64,000 nt of DNA from Sneathiella glossodoripedis JCM 23214 (GCF_000616095.1 NZ_BAMS01000002.1:610452-674451); one strand, 5' to 3'; shown: positions 1 through 10,307, counted from the first letter of the stretch. The notes: generated by a model not told the origin, from the sequence alone. Numbers and translations are program-made.

Positions 1-289
1 CTGCAGACAGGGCATTGAGTTCGTCTTCCTCCCGGGCATTACTGGCAACACCAGCGTCCCCAAAGAATTTAACATAGCCACCAAAAGGAATGGCACTAAT
101 TCGCCAGCGACAGCCATTCTTGTCATACCAGCCAAACAGCTCCTTACCAAAGCCAATGGAAAACACGTCCACTTTAACGCCGCATAATCTGGCAATTTTA
201 TAATGTCCGTACTCATGCACGAACACGAGAACCGTAATAACAACGACAAAAGCCGGAAGATAAATCCAGTTTTCAGCCAGCAAGTCCAT
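1..289 (-). CDS. rseP: RIP zinc metalloprotease RseP, N-terminal part
   Basis: Site-2 protease of the inner membrane that cleaves anti-sigma factors and remnant signal peptides. Only the first 96 codons lie in the window; the rest runs off the left edge. A hydrophobic segment (about residues 10-24) leads straight into the zinc-binding HEYGH motif (H25, E26, H29), followed by the conserved ISAIPFGGYVKF stretch of the family. The ATG at 289 is preceded by AGGTGG. It is the last visible gene of the pyrH-frr-uppS-cdsA-dxr-rseP run and starts 31 nt after the dxr stop, so it is probably cotranscribed. bamA would normally follow but is outside the window. Confidence 0.93.
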   Translation of the reverse strand, partial: MDLLAENWIYLPAFVVVITVLVFVHEYGHYKIARLCGVKVDVFSIGFGKELFGWYDKNGCRWRISAIPFGGYVKFFGDAGVASNAREEDELNALSA

Positions 290-320
290 TTACTCTATTC
301 CCACCTGATTTTAATCCAAA

Positions 321-1527
321 TTAGCGTGTCAGTGACGCAAGAATTTCCCGCGCAAGAACGCGAGCTTCGGTATCTTGATCAATAACATCATCGATAGAGC
401 TAAGCTCAACAAAATCAGAGCGCTCCAAGACTGTTTCAACGACATGAATTATATCAAGAAAACCTATTTTATTCATTAAAAAGCCGCGAACCGCTTCTTC
501 ATTGGCAGCATTTAAGATCGCTGGCGCCGATTTACCAGAAGCCAATGCATCCGTTGCAATCCTGAGAGCCGGAAATCTCTCGTGATCCGGGGCTTCAAAA
601 GTAAACTGGCCCAGTTTGGCGAAATCCAGCCGCTCAGACGAAAATGGATGCCGTTCCGGCCAACCCAACGCATATGAGATAGGAATTCGCATGTCGCAGA
701 GCCAGCTGCGCCAAAATGGAGCCGTCTTTATATTCGACCATACTGTGAATAATCGACTGTGGATGCACCAGTATCTCAATCTGCTCAGCCTCAACAGGAA
801 AAAGATGAAACGCTTCGATAAATTCGAGGCCCTTATTCATCATTGTCGCGCTGTCAATGGAGATTTTTGCGCCCATATCCCAATTTGGGTGCGCCAGTGC
901 CTGCTCTCTCGTTACTGATCGCATCTTTTGGACAGAAAAATCACGAAACGGCCCACCTGATGCTGTCAGGATAATGCGCTCAACTTTTTCGACTTGTCGT
1001 GTGTCCAACACCTGAAAAATTGCGTTATGTTCGCTATCTACTGGAAGCAAAGTCGCGCCATGTTCCTTGACTTGCCTCATCATCAAGTCACCTGCACATA
1101 CAAGAGCTTCCTTGTTTGCAAGCGCGACAGTCGCACCCGACTGAATTGCGGCAAGGGCAGGCTTGAGCCCTGCAGCACCGATAATGGACGCCATCACCCA
1201 GTCAACGGGACGCTCAGCCGCCTGAATGAGGCCGTCATCACCGGCTGAGGCTTCGATTTGAGTTCCAGCCAAAAGAGCTTTCAGTTCAGAATACTTCTGT
1301 TCGTCCGCAATGACTGCATGCGCTGCATTCAACCGAATGGCCTGCGCTGCCAGTTCCTGCACATTTGTATTGGCGGTAAGGGTATCAACAACAAAATGAG
1401 AGAGGTTTTGCTCAATCAATGAAACCGTATTACACCCGACAGATCCGGTTGAGCCAAATATACTGACTTTCCTTGGGACCATAAGTGGCAAGCTGACTTT
1501 TTTCTGAACTCCCATCTGACTGGACAT
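321..1527 (-). CDS. dxr: 1-deoxy-D-xylulose 5-phosphate reductoisomerase (frame interrupted)
   Basis: Converts DXP to 2-C-methyl-D-erythritol 4-phosphate with NADPH, the committed step of the MEP isoprenoid pathway. The N-terminal NADPH motif GSTGSVG is at residues 25-31. ANKEALV, PVDSEHNAIFQ, LTASGGPF and ATMMNKGLE mark the catalytic and metal-binding core. The frame breaks at about 695-704: after SILAQL the reading moves to the frame giving DMRIPISYALGWPER. The expected GGC TCT GCC GAC ATG is two bases longer than what is present, one G and one C missing. Joined, it is about 402 aa, normal for DXR. The start at 1527 has GAGGG upstream and lies 1 nt beyond the cdsA stop. As the gene is essential where MEP is the only route, a sequence error is more likely than a pseudogene. 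Confidence 0.88.
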
Positions 1528-1528
1528 C

Positions 1529-2344
1529 TTATCCCTCAATCATTCGTAATAGAAGATATAGGGCGGGAGCCACGAACAAAACACCATCCAAACGATCAAG
1601 AACACCCCCATGTCCGGGGATCAGATTGCTCGCATCCTTCACATCAAAATATCGTTTCCAACCAGATTCAAAAAAGTCACCAATCTGAGCGAGAACAGCA
1701 AATGCCATACCCAGCATTATTGCCAATACTGGTGTGATCTGCCATGTGAGGAGCGAATGGTTCATTGCAATAAGAACCAGAGCAGCGCAGATCATTCCGC
1801 CAATCAAGCCTGCCCAGGTTTTATTAGGACTAATTGATGGCGCAATCTTAGGACCACCAATAGCACGTCCTGCAAAATAAGCCCCCGTATCAGTGGCCCA
1901 TACAATAAAAAACAATGTAAGCGTATTCAGAATACCGGCAGTTTCATCTTCGCGAATTAAAAGAAGCGAGAGAACTGGAATTCCAATATATAGCGGGCCT
2001 AAAAAGGCACCCTTCCATTCACGCTCTTCGCGACGAAACCAAGAGAGCGCAATCAGTCCACCCGCACACAAAAGCAGACTGATGAACGCATAGGCAGTAT
2101 ACCCTTCAAAATTCAGGAAAATCGCAAACAAAAGCCACAAAGCCACAAGAAAAACATAGCTTTGCTTATTATTACGAAAGGAGGTGTGACACCATTCATA
2201 AGCCATTGCTGCCGTTGCGATGGCCATAAACAGGTAAAAATATACGCCGCCTAGATAAACGGCACCAACAGCAATTGGCGCCAAAACAACAGCCGACATA
2301 ACGCGCAACTGCAAGGATGTGAATTTACTCTCAGCTTCAGACAC
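1529..2344 (-). CDS. cdsA: Phosphatidate cytidylyltransferase (CDP-diglyceride synthase)
   Basis: Integral membrane enzyme making CDP-diacylglycerol from phosphatidate and CTP, the branch point of phospholipid synthesis. The 271-aa product has about eight hydrophobic segments. It carries the family signature in its C-terminal third: SPNKTWAGLIGG, then AQIGDFFESGWKR and KDASNLIPGHGGVLDRLDG. It overlaps the end of uppS by 8 nt and abuts dxr, so translation is probably coupled. Length and order (uppS-cdsA-dxr-rseP) are typical for proteobacteria. Confidence 0.96.
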   Translation of the reverse strand: MSEAESKFTSLQLRVMSAVVLAPIAVGAVYLGGVYFYLFMAIATAAMAYEWCHTSFRNNKQSYVFLVALWLLFAIFLNFEGYTAYAFISLLLCAGGLIALSWFRREEREWKGAFLGPLYIGIPVLSLLLIREDETAGILNTLTLFFIVWATDTGAYFAGRAIGGPKIAPSISPNKTWAGLIGGMICAALVLIAMNHSLLTWQITPVLAIMLGMAFAVLAQIGDFFESGWKRYFDVKDASNLIPGHGGVLDRLDGVLFVAPALYLLLRMIEG

Positions 2345-3071
2345 TGACTGCCCCGAAACGCCGATTGCGGCTTTGATACTCTATAATCGCTTCTTCAAGA
2401 CAGGCGCGATCAAAATCGGGCCAGAGAACATCCTGAAAAATCAGTTCTGAATAGGCTGATTGCCAAAGAAGAAAATTGCTTAACCGCTTCTCACCACTGG
2501 TGCGCAATATGAAATCCGGATCAGGCAATCCATCTGTATCCAACATGGAAGCAAAGAGTTTTTCATCAATATCAGCCGGCGACAGCTCACCTGAAGCAGC
2601 CAATTTGGCCAGTTTCTGAGTTGCGCGAACGATTTCATGCTGACCGCCATAACTCAAGGCCACTGTCAGCACCAAATCAGTATTCATGGCCGTTTTCGAT
2701 TTTGCAAGCTCAGCCAATTTTTGAATATCATCTGGCAACGCATTGATATCGCCAATAAAATTGACCTTCACACCTGATGAAGCAAGGGTATCCAATTCCC
2801 TGTTAATGAAATATCGAAAAAGACCCATCAAATGATTGACTTCTTCTTCTGGGCGTTTCCAGTTTTCAGAGGAAAATGCGAATAATGTCAAAAAAGGAAT
2901 GCCAAGTTCCCCGCATCCTTTTATGGCTTCCCTCACCGCTTTTGCGCCCTGCTCATGTCCTTTGAGACGACTAAGCGAGCGCTTATTAGCCCAGCGACCA
3001 TTACCATCCATAATGATGGCAATATGCTTGAGCCCCGCAGGCGTCAGATCGTTTTTATCAACAATCCCCAT
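2337..3071 (-). CDS. uppS: Undecaprenyl diphosphate synthase (isoprenyl transferase)
   Basis: Cis-prenyltransferase that extends farnesyl diphosphate to C55-PP, the lipid carrier for peptidoglycan and other polymers. IIMDGNGRWA holds the catalytic Asp (D22). FAFSSENWKRP and the C-terminal RTSGEKRLSNFLLWQSAYSE with ELIF are conserved substrate-binding blocks. At 244 aa it has normal length. It starts 3 nt after frr and overlaps cdsA, within the same minus-strand operon. It supplies cell-wall synthesis from the isoprenoids made by the neighbouring dxr. Confidence 0.96.
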   Translation of the reverse strand: MGIVDKNDLTPAGLKHIAIIMDGNGRWANKRSLSRLKGHEQGAKAVREAIKGCGELGIPFLTLFAFSSENWKRPEEEVNHLMGLFRYFINRELDTLASSGVKVNFIGDINALPDDIQKLAELAKSKTAMNTDLVLTVALSYGGQHEIVRATQKLAKLAASGELSPADIDEKLFASMLDTDGLPDPDFILRTSGEKRLSNFLLWQSAYSELIFQDVLWPDFDRACLEEAIIEYQSRNRRFGAVSV

Positions 3072-3074
3072 TCA

Positions 3075-3632
3075 TCAAACCTGCATGATTTCCTGTTGTT
3101 TTTCCGCCAACATTTCATCAACTTTTTTAACATATGTATCTGTCAGCTTCTGAATATCATCTTCCGCTTTTTTCACGTCATCCTTGGAAAAATCACCTTC
3201 TTTTTCCGCAGCCTTGGCGTCATCAATTCCATGACGACGAACATTGCGGATCGCGATTTTCGCCTGCTCCGCATAGCCACTTGCAACCTTTGTCAAATCC
3301 ACGCGTCGCTCTTCGGTCAGTTCCGGAATAGGGACACGAACAGTCATTCCGTCCACAACGGGGTTCAGACCCAATCCAGAATTCCGAATGCCTTTCTCAA
3401 CGGCGCTAACGTTGCTTTTATCCCAAACAGCAACTGCCAGCATGCGCGGCTCAGGGGCACTAACGGTTCCGACCTGATTTAGCGGCATTTCTGCACCGTA
3501 TGAGTCAACCGTTACAGGCTCAAGCAAACTAATATGTGCGCGCCCCGTACGAAGACCACCAAATTCATGTTTCAACGCGTCAAGAGCTCCCGACATCCGC
3601 TTTTCTAGGTCTTTCAAATCTGGTGCTGGCAT
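3075..3632 (-). CDS. frr: Ribosome recycling factor
   Basis: Cytoplasmic factor that, with EF-G, splits post-termination ribosomes. The 185-aa product matches the family throughout: [41 protein letters not shown] and [11 protein letters not shown] strong AGGAGG lies 8 nt before the ATG at 3632. It sits between pyrH and uppS as in most proteobacteria. The gap of about 70 nt from the pyrH stop contains no terminator, so readthrough from pyrH is likely. Confidence 0.97.
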   Translation of the reverse strand: MPAPDLKDLEKRMSGALDALKHEFGGLRTGRAHISLLEPVTVDSYGAEMPLNQVGTVSAPEPRMLAVAVWDKSNVSAVEKGIRNSGLGLNPVVDGMTVRVPIPELTEERRVDLTKVASGYAEQAKIAIRNVRRHGIDDAKAAEKEGDFSKDDVKKAEDDIQKLTDTYVKKVDEMLAEKQQEIMQV

Positions 3633-3703
3633 TCTTCTACCTCCTGATGGATAACTGTATCCCGATTTTTATTCACTTTTTAATGTCTATACCCGATATC
3701 GGT

Positions 3704-4420
3704 CTAGATTACTTCTGTAAAGCGGCCTTCTTTTTCAATTACACTGGCAATTGCGCCTTTTTCATGAATAGAAAACACTAAAATGGGAATGTTATTTTCA
3801 CGAGCGAGAGAAATAGCCGCTGCATCCATCACTTTCAAGTCTTTTGATATAACATCCAGATGGGTCAGTGTCTCAAAACGGGTTGCATCATCATGTTTGG
3901 CAGGGTCTTTATCATAGACACCATCAACATTGGTCCCCTTGAGCAGCGCATCACATTTCATCTCTGCAGCTCTTAACGCAGCGGCAGTGTCAGTTGTGAA
4001 AAACGGATTTCCAGTGCCCGCTGCAAAAATAACAATACGCCCTTTTTCCAAATGGCGTTCCGCACGACGGCGAATATAGGGTTCACAAACCGAAGACATG
4101 GGAATTGCCGAAAGTACGCGGCTATCCATATCTTCTTTTTCAATGGCATGCTGCAGGGCCAACGCATTCATAACAGTCGCCATCATGCCCATGTAATCAG
4201 CATTAGCCTGATCCATACCCTGTGCGGTTCCTGATACACCCCGAAAGATGTTGCCGCCGCCCACTACGATACAGACTTCCACCCCCATTTCATGCACAAC
4301 CTTGATGTCTTTCGCAATACGTGTCGCGGTTTCAACATCAATCCCGTATTGCTGATTACCCAGCAACGCTTCACCAGAACATTTCAGAAGGACACGTTTA
4401 TATTTTGGGTCAGAAGACAT
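3704..4420 (-). CDS. pyrH: UMP kinase
   Basis: Phosphorylates UMP to UDP in pyrimidine nucleotide synthesis; an allosteric hexamer of the amino-acid kinase fold. Starting at [10 protein letters not shown] (238 aa) it has the KCSGEALLG phosphate loop, [34 protein letters not shown] and [15 protein letters not shown] longer reading from 4507 is possible but adds an unconserved Cys/His-rich stretch; the ATG at 4420 has GGTGA upstream and fits the family start. A clear terminator separates it from tsf, so it probably heads the pyrH-rseP transcription unit. Confidence 0.96.
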   Translation of the reverse strand: MSSDPKYKRVLLKCSGEALLGNQQYGIDVETATRIAKDIKVVHEMGVEVCIVVGGGNIFRGVSGTAQGMDQANADYMGMMATVMNALALQHAIEKEDMDSRVLSAIPMSSVCEPYIRRRAERHLEKGRIVIFAAGTGNPFFTTDTAAALRAAEMKCDALLKGTNVDGVYDKDPAKHDDATRFETLTHLDVISKDLKVMDAAAISLARENNIPILVFSIHEKGAIASVIEKEGRFTEVI

Positions 4421-4513
4421 TTTTTCACCGATCAAATACAAGTTGGTTTGGTCATTGTCGGGATGACAGCATACATGAATGACTGAAATTGAAAAGCCAT
4501 CGCACATCCCTCA

Positions 4514-4550
4514 TAAAAAAGAAGGCGGCCTCAATTATGAGCCGCCTTCT
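4514..4550 (-). terminator. Intrinsic terminator after tsf
   Basis: AGAAGGCGGC (4550-4541 on the minus strand) pairs with GCCGCCTTCT (4529-4520) across a short loop, and is followed by a run of six T (4520-4515). This is a textbook rho-independent terminator. It closes the rpsB-tsf unit and insulates pyrH. Confidence 0.85.
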
Positions 4551-4572
4551 GTATTTTCCAAATTCAGACTTT

Positions 4573-5499
4573 TTAGCCGCTTACCGCTGCCGCAACTTCT
4601 GCTGCAAAATCCGATTCTTCTTTTTCAATGCCTTCACCAACTGCGAAACGAGCCATTGCAGTCAGTTTGATCGGGCTACCAATTTCCTTGGCAACGAGGT
4701 CAATAGCTTTTTCAACTGTATTTTCTCCATCAACGACAAAAGTCTGCTTCAGCAAAACGACTTCCTGATAGAATTTGTTGATACGGCCTTCGACCATTTT
4801 AGCAATGATCTCTTCTGGTTTGCCAGACTCGCGAGCCTGCTCAGACAGAACAGTGCGCTCACGCTCTACAAGTTCAGGATCGAGATCTTCCACACTAATA
4901 GACTCCGGGCTGGTAGCCGCAATGTGCATTGCAATCTGCTTACCCAGTGTTTCCAGACGAGCTGCATCGCCTTCACTTTCGAGCGCGACCAGAATACCAA
5001 TTTTACCCAGACCGTCTGTCACTGAATTATGTACATAAGAAGCAACAACACCTTTCTCGACTTCCAGGCATGCAGCCCGGCGCAAGTTCATGTTCTCACC
5101 GATTGTGGCAATCGCATTTGTCAGTGTTTCTTCTACAGTCTTTTCAGAACCTGGGAAAGTTGCTGCTTTGATCGCATCAACGTCACCATTAACGTCTGCG
5201 GATACAGTGGCAATTCCGGATACAAGTTTCTGGAATTCTTCGTTACGTCCAACAAAGTCAGTTTCGGCGTTTACCTCAACCAGTGCACCTTTGTTTCCAG
5301 TTGCTGTCACAGCAACAAGACCTTCTGCGGCGACACGACCTGATTTTTTAGAAGCAGTTGCCAGACCTTTTGTCCGAAGCCAATCAACGGCAGCGTCCAA
5401 ATCACCGTCTGTTTCAGTCAGGGCTTTTTTACAATCCATCATGCCCGCGCCGGACTTTTCACGGAGTTCCTTGACCAATGAAGCTGTAATTGCAGGCAT
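4573..5499 (-). CDS. tsf: Elongation factor Ts
   Basis: Nucleotide exchange factor that regenerates EF-Tu-GTP. The 308-aa product opens with the EF-Tu-binding N-terminal domain ([16 protein letters not shown]) and continues with [12 protein letters not shown] of the core and the dimerisation domain with its coiled coil. Length is typical for alphaproteobacteria. It follows rpsB by about 80 nt, a gap that holds a 9-bp hairpin, and ends at a strong terminator. Confidence 0.97.
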   Translation of the reverse strand: MPAITASLVKELREKSGAGMMDCKKALTETDGDLDAAVDWLRTKGLATASKKSGRVAAEGLVAVTATGNKGALVEVNAETDFVGRNEEFQKLVSGIATVSADVNGDVDAIKAATFPGSEKTVEETLTNAIATIGENMNLRRAACLEVEKGVVASYVHNSVTDGLGKIGILVALESEGDAARLETLGKQIAMHIAATSPESISVEDLDPELVERERTVLSEQARESGKPEEIIAKMVEGRINKFYQEVVLLKQTFVVDGENTVEKAIDLVAKEIGSPIKLTAMARFAVGEGIEKEESDFAAEVAAAVSG

Positions 5500-5538
5500 A
5501 GCCTATCCTCACGTCTTTAGAATGTTATAAAACAAGCA

Positions 5539-5567
5539 TGTCACATGCCTGTGAAAGACATGTGACA
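5539..5567 (-). terminator. Hairpin between rpsB and tsf (attenuator-like)
   Basis: Perfect 9-bp inverted repeat, TGTCACATG and CATGTGACA, with an 11-nt loop, 14 nt after the rpsB stop. On the minus strand it is followed by a U-rich but interrupted stretch (TTGTTTTATAAC). It may lower tsf transcription relative to rpsB or stabilise the rpsB 3' end. The T-run is too weak to call a full terminator. Confidence 0.5.
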
Positions 5568-5580
5568 GCAATTTTTCAAA

Positions 5581-6390
5581 TTATTCGCTGGCAGCAGCTT
5601 CTTCTGCTGGTGCATCCTGAGCGGCAACTTCTTCAGCCGCAGGAAGCTCTTCTTCCAGCACAGGTTCTGCAGCGGCACCAAGATCCGCGCCCTGATCTGC
5701 CATTTCCTGTGAAATACCGTCAAGAACGGCCTGCTTGAACAGATCACAGTAAAGGTTGATCGCACGCAGGGCATCATCGTTACCTGGAATTGGGAAATCA
5801 ATTCCATCAGGATCAGAGTTACTGTCGAGAATTGCAACAACCGGAATGCCGAGTTTGTTTGCTTCTTTAACAGCGAGTTCTTCTTTGTTGGTATCGATCA
5901 CAACAATAATGTTTGGAAGACCGCCCATATCCTTAATACCGCCAAGCGCCAATTCAAGCTTGTCACGCTCACGTGTCAGTTTCAGGACTTCTTTCTTGGT
6001 CAGACCCATGTCGTCTGAAGCAAGAGTTTCTTCTGCTTCACGAAGACGTTTGATGGATTCAGAAACTGTTTTCCAGTTTGTCAGCATACCGCCGAGCCAG
6101 CGATGGTTCACGTAGAACTGAGCACATTGCTTGGCTGTGTCAGCAACCACTTCGGATGCCTGACGTTTTGTGCCAACAAACAGAACACGACCACCACCAG
6201 AGACAGTGTCGCTCACAGCTTTCAATGCATGGTGAAGCATTGGTACAGTCTGCTGCAGGTCAATGATGTGGATATTGTTGCGTTTGCCGAAAATATATGG
6301 ACCCATTTTAGGGTTCCAACGACGGGCCTGGTGGCCAAAATGTACACCAGCTTCCAGAAGCTGACGCATAGTAAAGGTTGGCAGTGACAT
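5581..6390 (-). CDS. rpsB: 30S ribosomal protein S2
   Basis: Ribosomal protein S2 of the small subunit. The 269-aa product contains [37 protein letters not shown] and the [18 protein letters not shown] block. The last 40 residues form an Ala/Glu-rich acidic tail, common in alphaproteobacterial S2. It heads the rpsB-tsf unit, with about 180 nt of non-coding leader up to dnaE. That leader could carry a ribosomal-protein regulatory element, but no known motif was recognised. Confidence 0.97.
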   Translation of the reverse strand: MSLPTFTMRQLLEAGVHFGHQARRWNPKMGPYIFGKRNNIHIIDLQQTVPMLHHALKAVSDTVSGGGRVLFVGTKRQASEVVADTAKQCAQFYVNHRWLGGMLTNWKTVSESIKRLREAEETLASDDMGLTKKEVLKLTRERDKLELALGGIKDMGGLPNIIVVIDTNKEELAVKEANKLGIPVVAILDSNSDPDGIDFPIPGNDDALRAINLYCDLFKQAVLDGISQEMADQGADLGAAAEPVLEEELPAAEEVAAQDAPAEEAAASE

Positions 6391-6554
6391 CCTGCTATAA
6401 CTCCTTTTCCGGTTGAACCTCCGTGGGGTGTGGCCTGACGAGCAGACACCGGATGGGTATTGTCAACACAACGACACCCGAACCCACGTGTGAATTTACA
6501 AGCGCGTAACTAACGCCGAACGCATCCGGATGCAAGCTAAAAATAAACTTTTTC

Positions 6555-6574
6555 CTGATTTCCCGGCAAATCAG
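6555..6574 (-). terminator. Hairpin at the end of dnaE
   Basis: A 7-bp stem, CTGATTT and AAATCAG, with a 6-nt loop overlaps the dnaE stop codon. On the minus strand it is followed by GGAAAAAGTTTATTTTT. It may act as a weak terminator between dnaE and rpsB, but the T tract is delayed. Confidence 0.4.
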
Positions 6575-9500
6575 ATGTCATGCACGTCCTGAACGCCTTG
6601 TACATATTTCAAAGCCTGTCGAATTTCAGGCGAGATCGAATAGGTATTGGCCAGATCAAGTTCCACTTCGCGTTGCTCATCTTCAAGATTGACAACAAAA
6701 GCAACTCTCCCCCGGCCAGGACCACCTTTTTCCAAAATTCCGGCGATTTGCTCAAGCGGTCCCTCATTTTCCATAAAAATGCGCACACCGTCACCTGTTT
6801 GCGCAGCCACACTTTCAAGACGTTGCACGGATTGTGCAGTCACACGTGGCTGTTCATTTTCCACATCCAGATGGCCAGTCACGCTGACTACAAGGGAGGC
6901 CCCTACTTCCAGAATTTCCCGGCATTGCATCAATGTTTCTTCAAACATTGTCACTTCAAATGCGCCACTTGCATCGGATAGCTGCACGAAAGCGAGCGCT
7001 TTGCCTTTTTTCGTCTTTATCTGACGCTTGCCCATAACGGTACCAGCAAGCTTGGCCGCCGTGTCAGCCGCACTCAGTCCAGCAAGAAAGGACGCTGAGC
7101 TGCGAACACCCGCTTTATCGAGCGTCTTTGCATAGGCATCGAGCGGATGGCCGGACAGATAAAAGCCAATGGCGTCAAATTCCTGCTTCAACTGCTCCAT
7201 CGATGTCCAGCGTTGAGCTTTCACCATAACCGGTGCAACGGCAGCGCTGCTATCCGCCCCTCCAAACAAGTTGACCTGGCCGGAGCCACGTTCTTCTTCC
7301 ATGGTTTGAGCGTGACGCAGAATATTCTCAAGAGAGGCGAAAACCTGTGCACGATCATCGCTCAGGACATCGAAAGCCCCTGCACGTGTAAGGTTCTCCG
7401 CCTGTCGTTTGTTGAGAAATTTGGGATTAAGGCGAGATGCAAAATCCGCAATATTCTTAAACGGACCATTTTCACTGCGTTCCTGTACAATTCCGGCCAT
7501 CGCATCCCGTCCCACATTTTTAATTGCGGCAAGTGCATAACGAACAGCGCCTTTATCATTGTCAAATTCCACATCGAACTCAACCTGAGATCTGTTGATG
7601 CACGGTGGCTCCAACGGAATTTGCATCCGTTCCAGATCCTGACGGAAAATATTCAGTTTATCGGTATTATTGATGTCAAGGCTCATGGAGGCAGCCATGA
7701 ATTCCACCGGGTAATTCGCTTTTAAATAGGCTGTATGGTATGAGACAAGCGCATAGGCAGCAGCATGGGATTTGTTAAATCCGTAACTGGCAAATTTCGC
7801 AACAAGATCAAAAATATGACTGGCGTCTTTGGGATCAACTCCTTGCGCTTCCGCTCCTTCGCAGAAACGCGCCCGTTGCTTGTCCATTTCTTCCTTGATC
7901 TTTTTACCCATGGCGCGCCGCAGCAAGTCGGCTTCACCCAGACTATATCCAGCAAGAACCTTGGCAATCTCCATCACCTGTTCCTGATAGATAATTACGC
8001 CATAAGTCTCTTCCAGAATATCGTGGAGTTTCTCATGAAGCAGATCAGGCTCTTCCTCTCCATGCTTACAGCGAATATACCGCGGAATATTCTCCATTGG
8101 GCCCGGACGATAAAGCGCCACGATCGCGATAATATCCTCAAATGCGTCTGGGCGCATTTTGCGCAACATGTCCCGCATGCCCGAACTTTCAAGCTGGAAG
8201 ACGCCAACCGTATCCCCTCGCGACAACAACTCAAAAGTCGCAGGATCATCAAGCGGAATTTTCGGAAAGTCGATCTGAATGCCTCTTTTGGCGATCAGGT
8301 CCTTTGCCCGATCCAGAACAGTTAAAGTCTTAAGTCCCAGAAAGTCGAACTTCACAAGGCCGGCCGTCTCCACATATTTCATGGAATATTGAGTAACCGG
8401 CATATCCGATTTGGGGTCTCGATAAAGCGGTACCAGCTCATCCAGTTCCCGGTCACCGATCACGACACCCGCAGCATGTGTGGAGGCATGGCGATACAAG
8501 CCTTCCAACTGCAGGGCAATTTCGATCAATCTGGCAACTTCAGGATCGTTTCGCTGGGCTTCGCGCAAGGGAACCTCACTGTCGAGCGCTTCTTGCAAGC
8601 TCATCGGGTTCGCCGGATTGGACGGAATGAGCTTGCTTATACGATCCACCTGCCCGTAAGGCATCTGCAATACACGGCCGACATCGCGAATGGCAGCTTT
8701 CGCTTGCAACTTTCCAAATGTAATGATCTGGGCGACCTGATCATGGCCATATTTATTCTGAACATAGCGAATAACACGCTCGCGCTTATCCTGACAGAAG
8801 TCGATATCGAAGTCGGGCATGCTCACACGTTCAGGGTTCAAAAACCTTTCAAACAGCAAACCGAACCGGAGCGGGTCCAGATCAGTAATGGTAAGCGCCC
8901 ATGCCACTACAGAACCGGCACCAGAGCCACGTCCCGGCCCCACCGGAATATTATGCTCTTTCGACCATTGAATAAAATCCGAGACGATCAGGAAATAGCC
9001 GGGAAAGCCCATTTGGTTGATGATGCCGATTTCAAAATCAAGGCGGTCCCGATATTCTGCGGCCTTTTTTTCCCGCTCGGCGTCATCCATGTCATCGTTA
9101 AAGACTTCTTCGCGCAGTCGTTTCTCAAGCCCGTCTTTAGCCAGATTGGCCAGTTGGTCTGACTCAGCCAGTCCTTGCCCATCCCCAAATGCCGGCAAAA
9201 TAGGATCCCGCGTAGGAGACGTAAAAGCGCAGCGCTTTGCAATAACGAGCGTATTGTCAATTGCTTCCGGGACATCAGAGAACAACTGCTGCATTTCGTC
9301 AGCCGTTTTAAAATAATGCTCTGGTGTGCGTCTGGGTCTATCCATATCCCCGACATATTTGCCCGCTGCGATACAAAGAAGTGCATCATGGGCTTCATAC
9401 ATCTCCCGCTTGGGAAAGAAACATTCATTGGTGGCAACAAGCGGAATATCCAGCTCGTAAGCAAAATCCAGAAAATGTGGCTCTGTCAGTTTTTCCTGCT

Positions 9501-10080
9501 CCAGATCATGCCGCTGAATTTCCATATACAGCCGTTCAGGAAAGGTCTGCTTTAGCTGTTTCAGGCACTCTTTCGCCTCTTCAGGCTTTTCAGCAAGTAT
9601 CCGCTTACCGATTGGTCCCTCGGCCCCGCCGGTCAAACAGATCAGCCCGCCAGAGTGATTTTTCAGAATTTCGAAAGGAACCTGCGCAATCTCACCTGCT
9701 TCGGTTTTCAAAAATGCATGAGAGGTCAATTTGAGAAGATTATAATAGCCGGTTTCATTCTGAGCGAGCAGAACAACAGGATCCGGATCTGGTCGACGCC
9801 CGTTTCGCTCAACCTCGCCATCATTTGAAATGGCAATCTGACATCCCATAATAGGCTGCACACCTTTTGAAGGGGCTGAGAGAGAAAATTCCAGACTGCC
9901 AAACATGTTGCTGGTATCGGTAATGGCAACCGCAGGCATTCGGTATTCAGCACATAAAGAGACCAGATCCTTTACAGGGATCGCCCCTTCAGAGAGTGAA
10001 TAGGCGCTATGCACACGCAAATGAACAAATCCGGCATGGGACAAGGCAGTTTCCTCATAAACAAACTTTACCCTTCCCAT
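6571..10080 (-). CDS. dnaE: DNA polymerase III alpha subunit
   Basis: Replicative polymerase subunit of the DnaE1 type. The 1169-aa product starts with a PHP domain (FVHLRVHSAYSLSEGA, about residues 18-35). The C-family polymerase core has GPGRGSGAGSVVAWAL and the catalytic SMPDFDIDF motif near residue 420. The thumb and finger region includes HAAGVVIGD and GFNKSHAAAYALVSYHTAYLK. An OB-fold follows near the C-terminus (KLAGTVMGKRQIKTKKGKAL). The frame is intact, unlike several neighbours. Upstream (10200-10307) is a tiny membrane-peptide gene with an SOS-like promoter; whether its transcript runs into dnaE is unknown. Confidence 0.97.
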   Translation of the reverse strand: MGRVKFVYEETALSHAGFVHLRVHSAYSLSEGAIPVKDLVSLCAEYRMPAVAITDTSNMFGSLEFSLSAPSKGVQPIMGCQIAISNDGEVERNGRRPDPDPVVLLAQNETGYYNLLKLTSHAFLKTEAGEIAQVPFEILKNHSGGLICLTGGAEGPIGKRILAEKPEEAKECLKQLKQTFPERLYMEIQRHDLEQEKLTEPHFLDFAYELDIPLVATNECFFPKREMYEAHDALLCIAAGKYVGDMDRPRRTPEHYFKTADEMQQLFSDVPEAIDNTLVIAKRCAFTSPTRDPILPAFGDGQGLAESDQLANLAKDGLEKRLREEVFNDDMDDAEREKKAAEYRDRLDFEIGIINQMGFPGYFLIVSDFIQWSKEHNIPVGPGRGSGAGSVVAWALTITDLDPLRFGLLFERFLNPERVSMPDFDIDFCQDKRERVIRYVQNKYGHDQVAQIITFGKLQAKAAIRDVGRVLQMPYGQVDRISKLIPSNPANPMSLQEALDSEVPLREAQRNDPEVARLIEIALQLEGLYRHASTHAAGVVIGDRELDELVPLYRDPKSDMPVTQYSMKYVETAGLVKFDFLGLKTLTVLDRAKDLIAKRGIQIDFPKIPLDDPATFELLSRGDTVGVFQLESSGMRDMLRKMRPDAFEDIIAIVALYRPGPMENIPRYIRCKHGEEEPDLLHEKLHDILEETYGVIIYQEQVMEIAKVLAGYSLGEADLLRRAMGKKIKEEMDKQRARFCEGAEAQGVDPKDASHIFDLVAKFASYGFNKSHAAAYALVSYHTAYLKANYPVEFMAASMSLDINNTDKLNIFRQDLERMQIPLEPPCINRSQVEFDVEFDNDKGAVRYALAAIKNVGRDAMAGIVQERSENGPFKNIADFASRLNPKFLNKRQAENLTRAGAFDVLSDDRAQVFASLENILRHAQTMEEERGSGQVNLFGGADSSAAVAPVMVKAQRWTSMEQLKQEFDAIGFYLSGHPLDAYAKTLDKAGVRSSASFLAGLSAADTAAKLAGTVMGKRQIKTKKGKALAFVQLSDASGAFEVTMFEETLMQCREILEVGASLVVSVTGHLDVENEQPRVTAQSVQRLESVAAQTGDGVRIFMENEGPLEQIAGILEKGGPGRGRVAFVVNLEDEQREVELDLANTYSISPEIRQALKYVQGVQDVHDI

Positions 10081-10199
10081 TACACCACATCCCTATTCAA
10101 AGATCAGGCCTTGACAATATTCCTTTTGACATTTTCTTGTGGATAACTTCTGGCGCCGGCCGGATTTCAACCCGGCAGCAGCGCCCAGGCCCATATCAG

Positions 10200-10307
10200 T
10201 CAACCGGTGAAGCTATGCACAATCTCGGCCCAGAAAACCATGGTTGCAAGAACCCCTGAGAACACAAGCAACTCAAAACCACTTTTAATGATGTTTTTTC
10301 CAGTCAT
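10200..10307 (-). CDS. Small membrane peptide, 35 aa, candidate SOS-induced
   Basis: An ATG at 10307 with a near-perfect GGAGG 6 nt upstream opens a 35-codon frame ending in TGA at 10202-10200. It begins MTGKNIIKSGFELLVFSG; after about 10 polar or basic residues comes one hydrophobic helix (about residues 11-29), then a short tail, VHSFTG. This is the layout of single-span inner-membrane peptides. Upstream is a -35/-10 pair with a LexA-type box in the spacer. The SOS-induced division inhibitor SidA of Caulobacter (29 aa, inner membrane) is a functional analogue in size and control. No sequence homology is claimed. Function is inferred only from size, topology and promoter. Confidence 0.7.
   Translation of the reverse strand: MTGKNIIKSGFELLVFSGVLATMVFWAEIVHSFTG

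Noticed and set aside
7147-7725. Plus-strand ORF inside dnaE
   Set aside because: Antisense shadow of a conserved gene, without ribosome binding site or recognisable product; the same holds for the many other antisense ORFs here.
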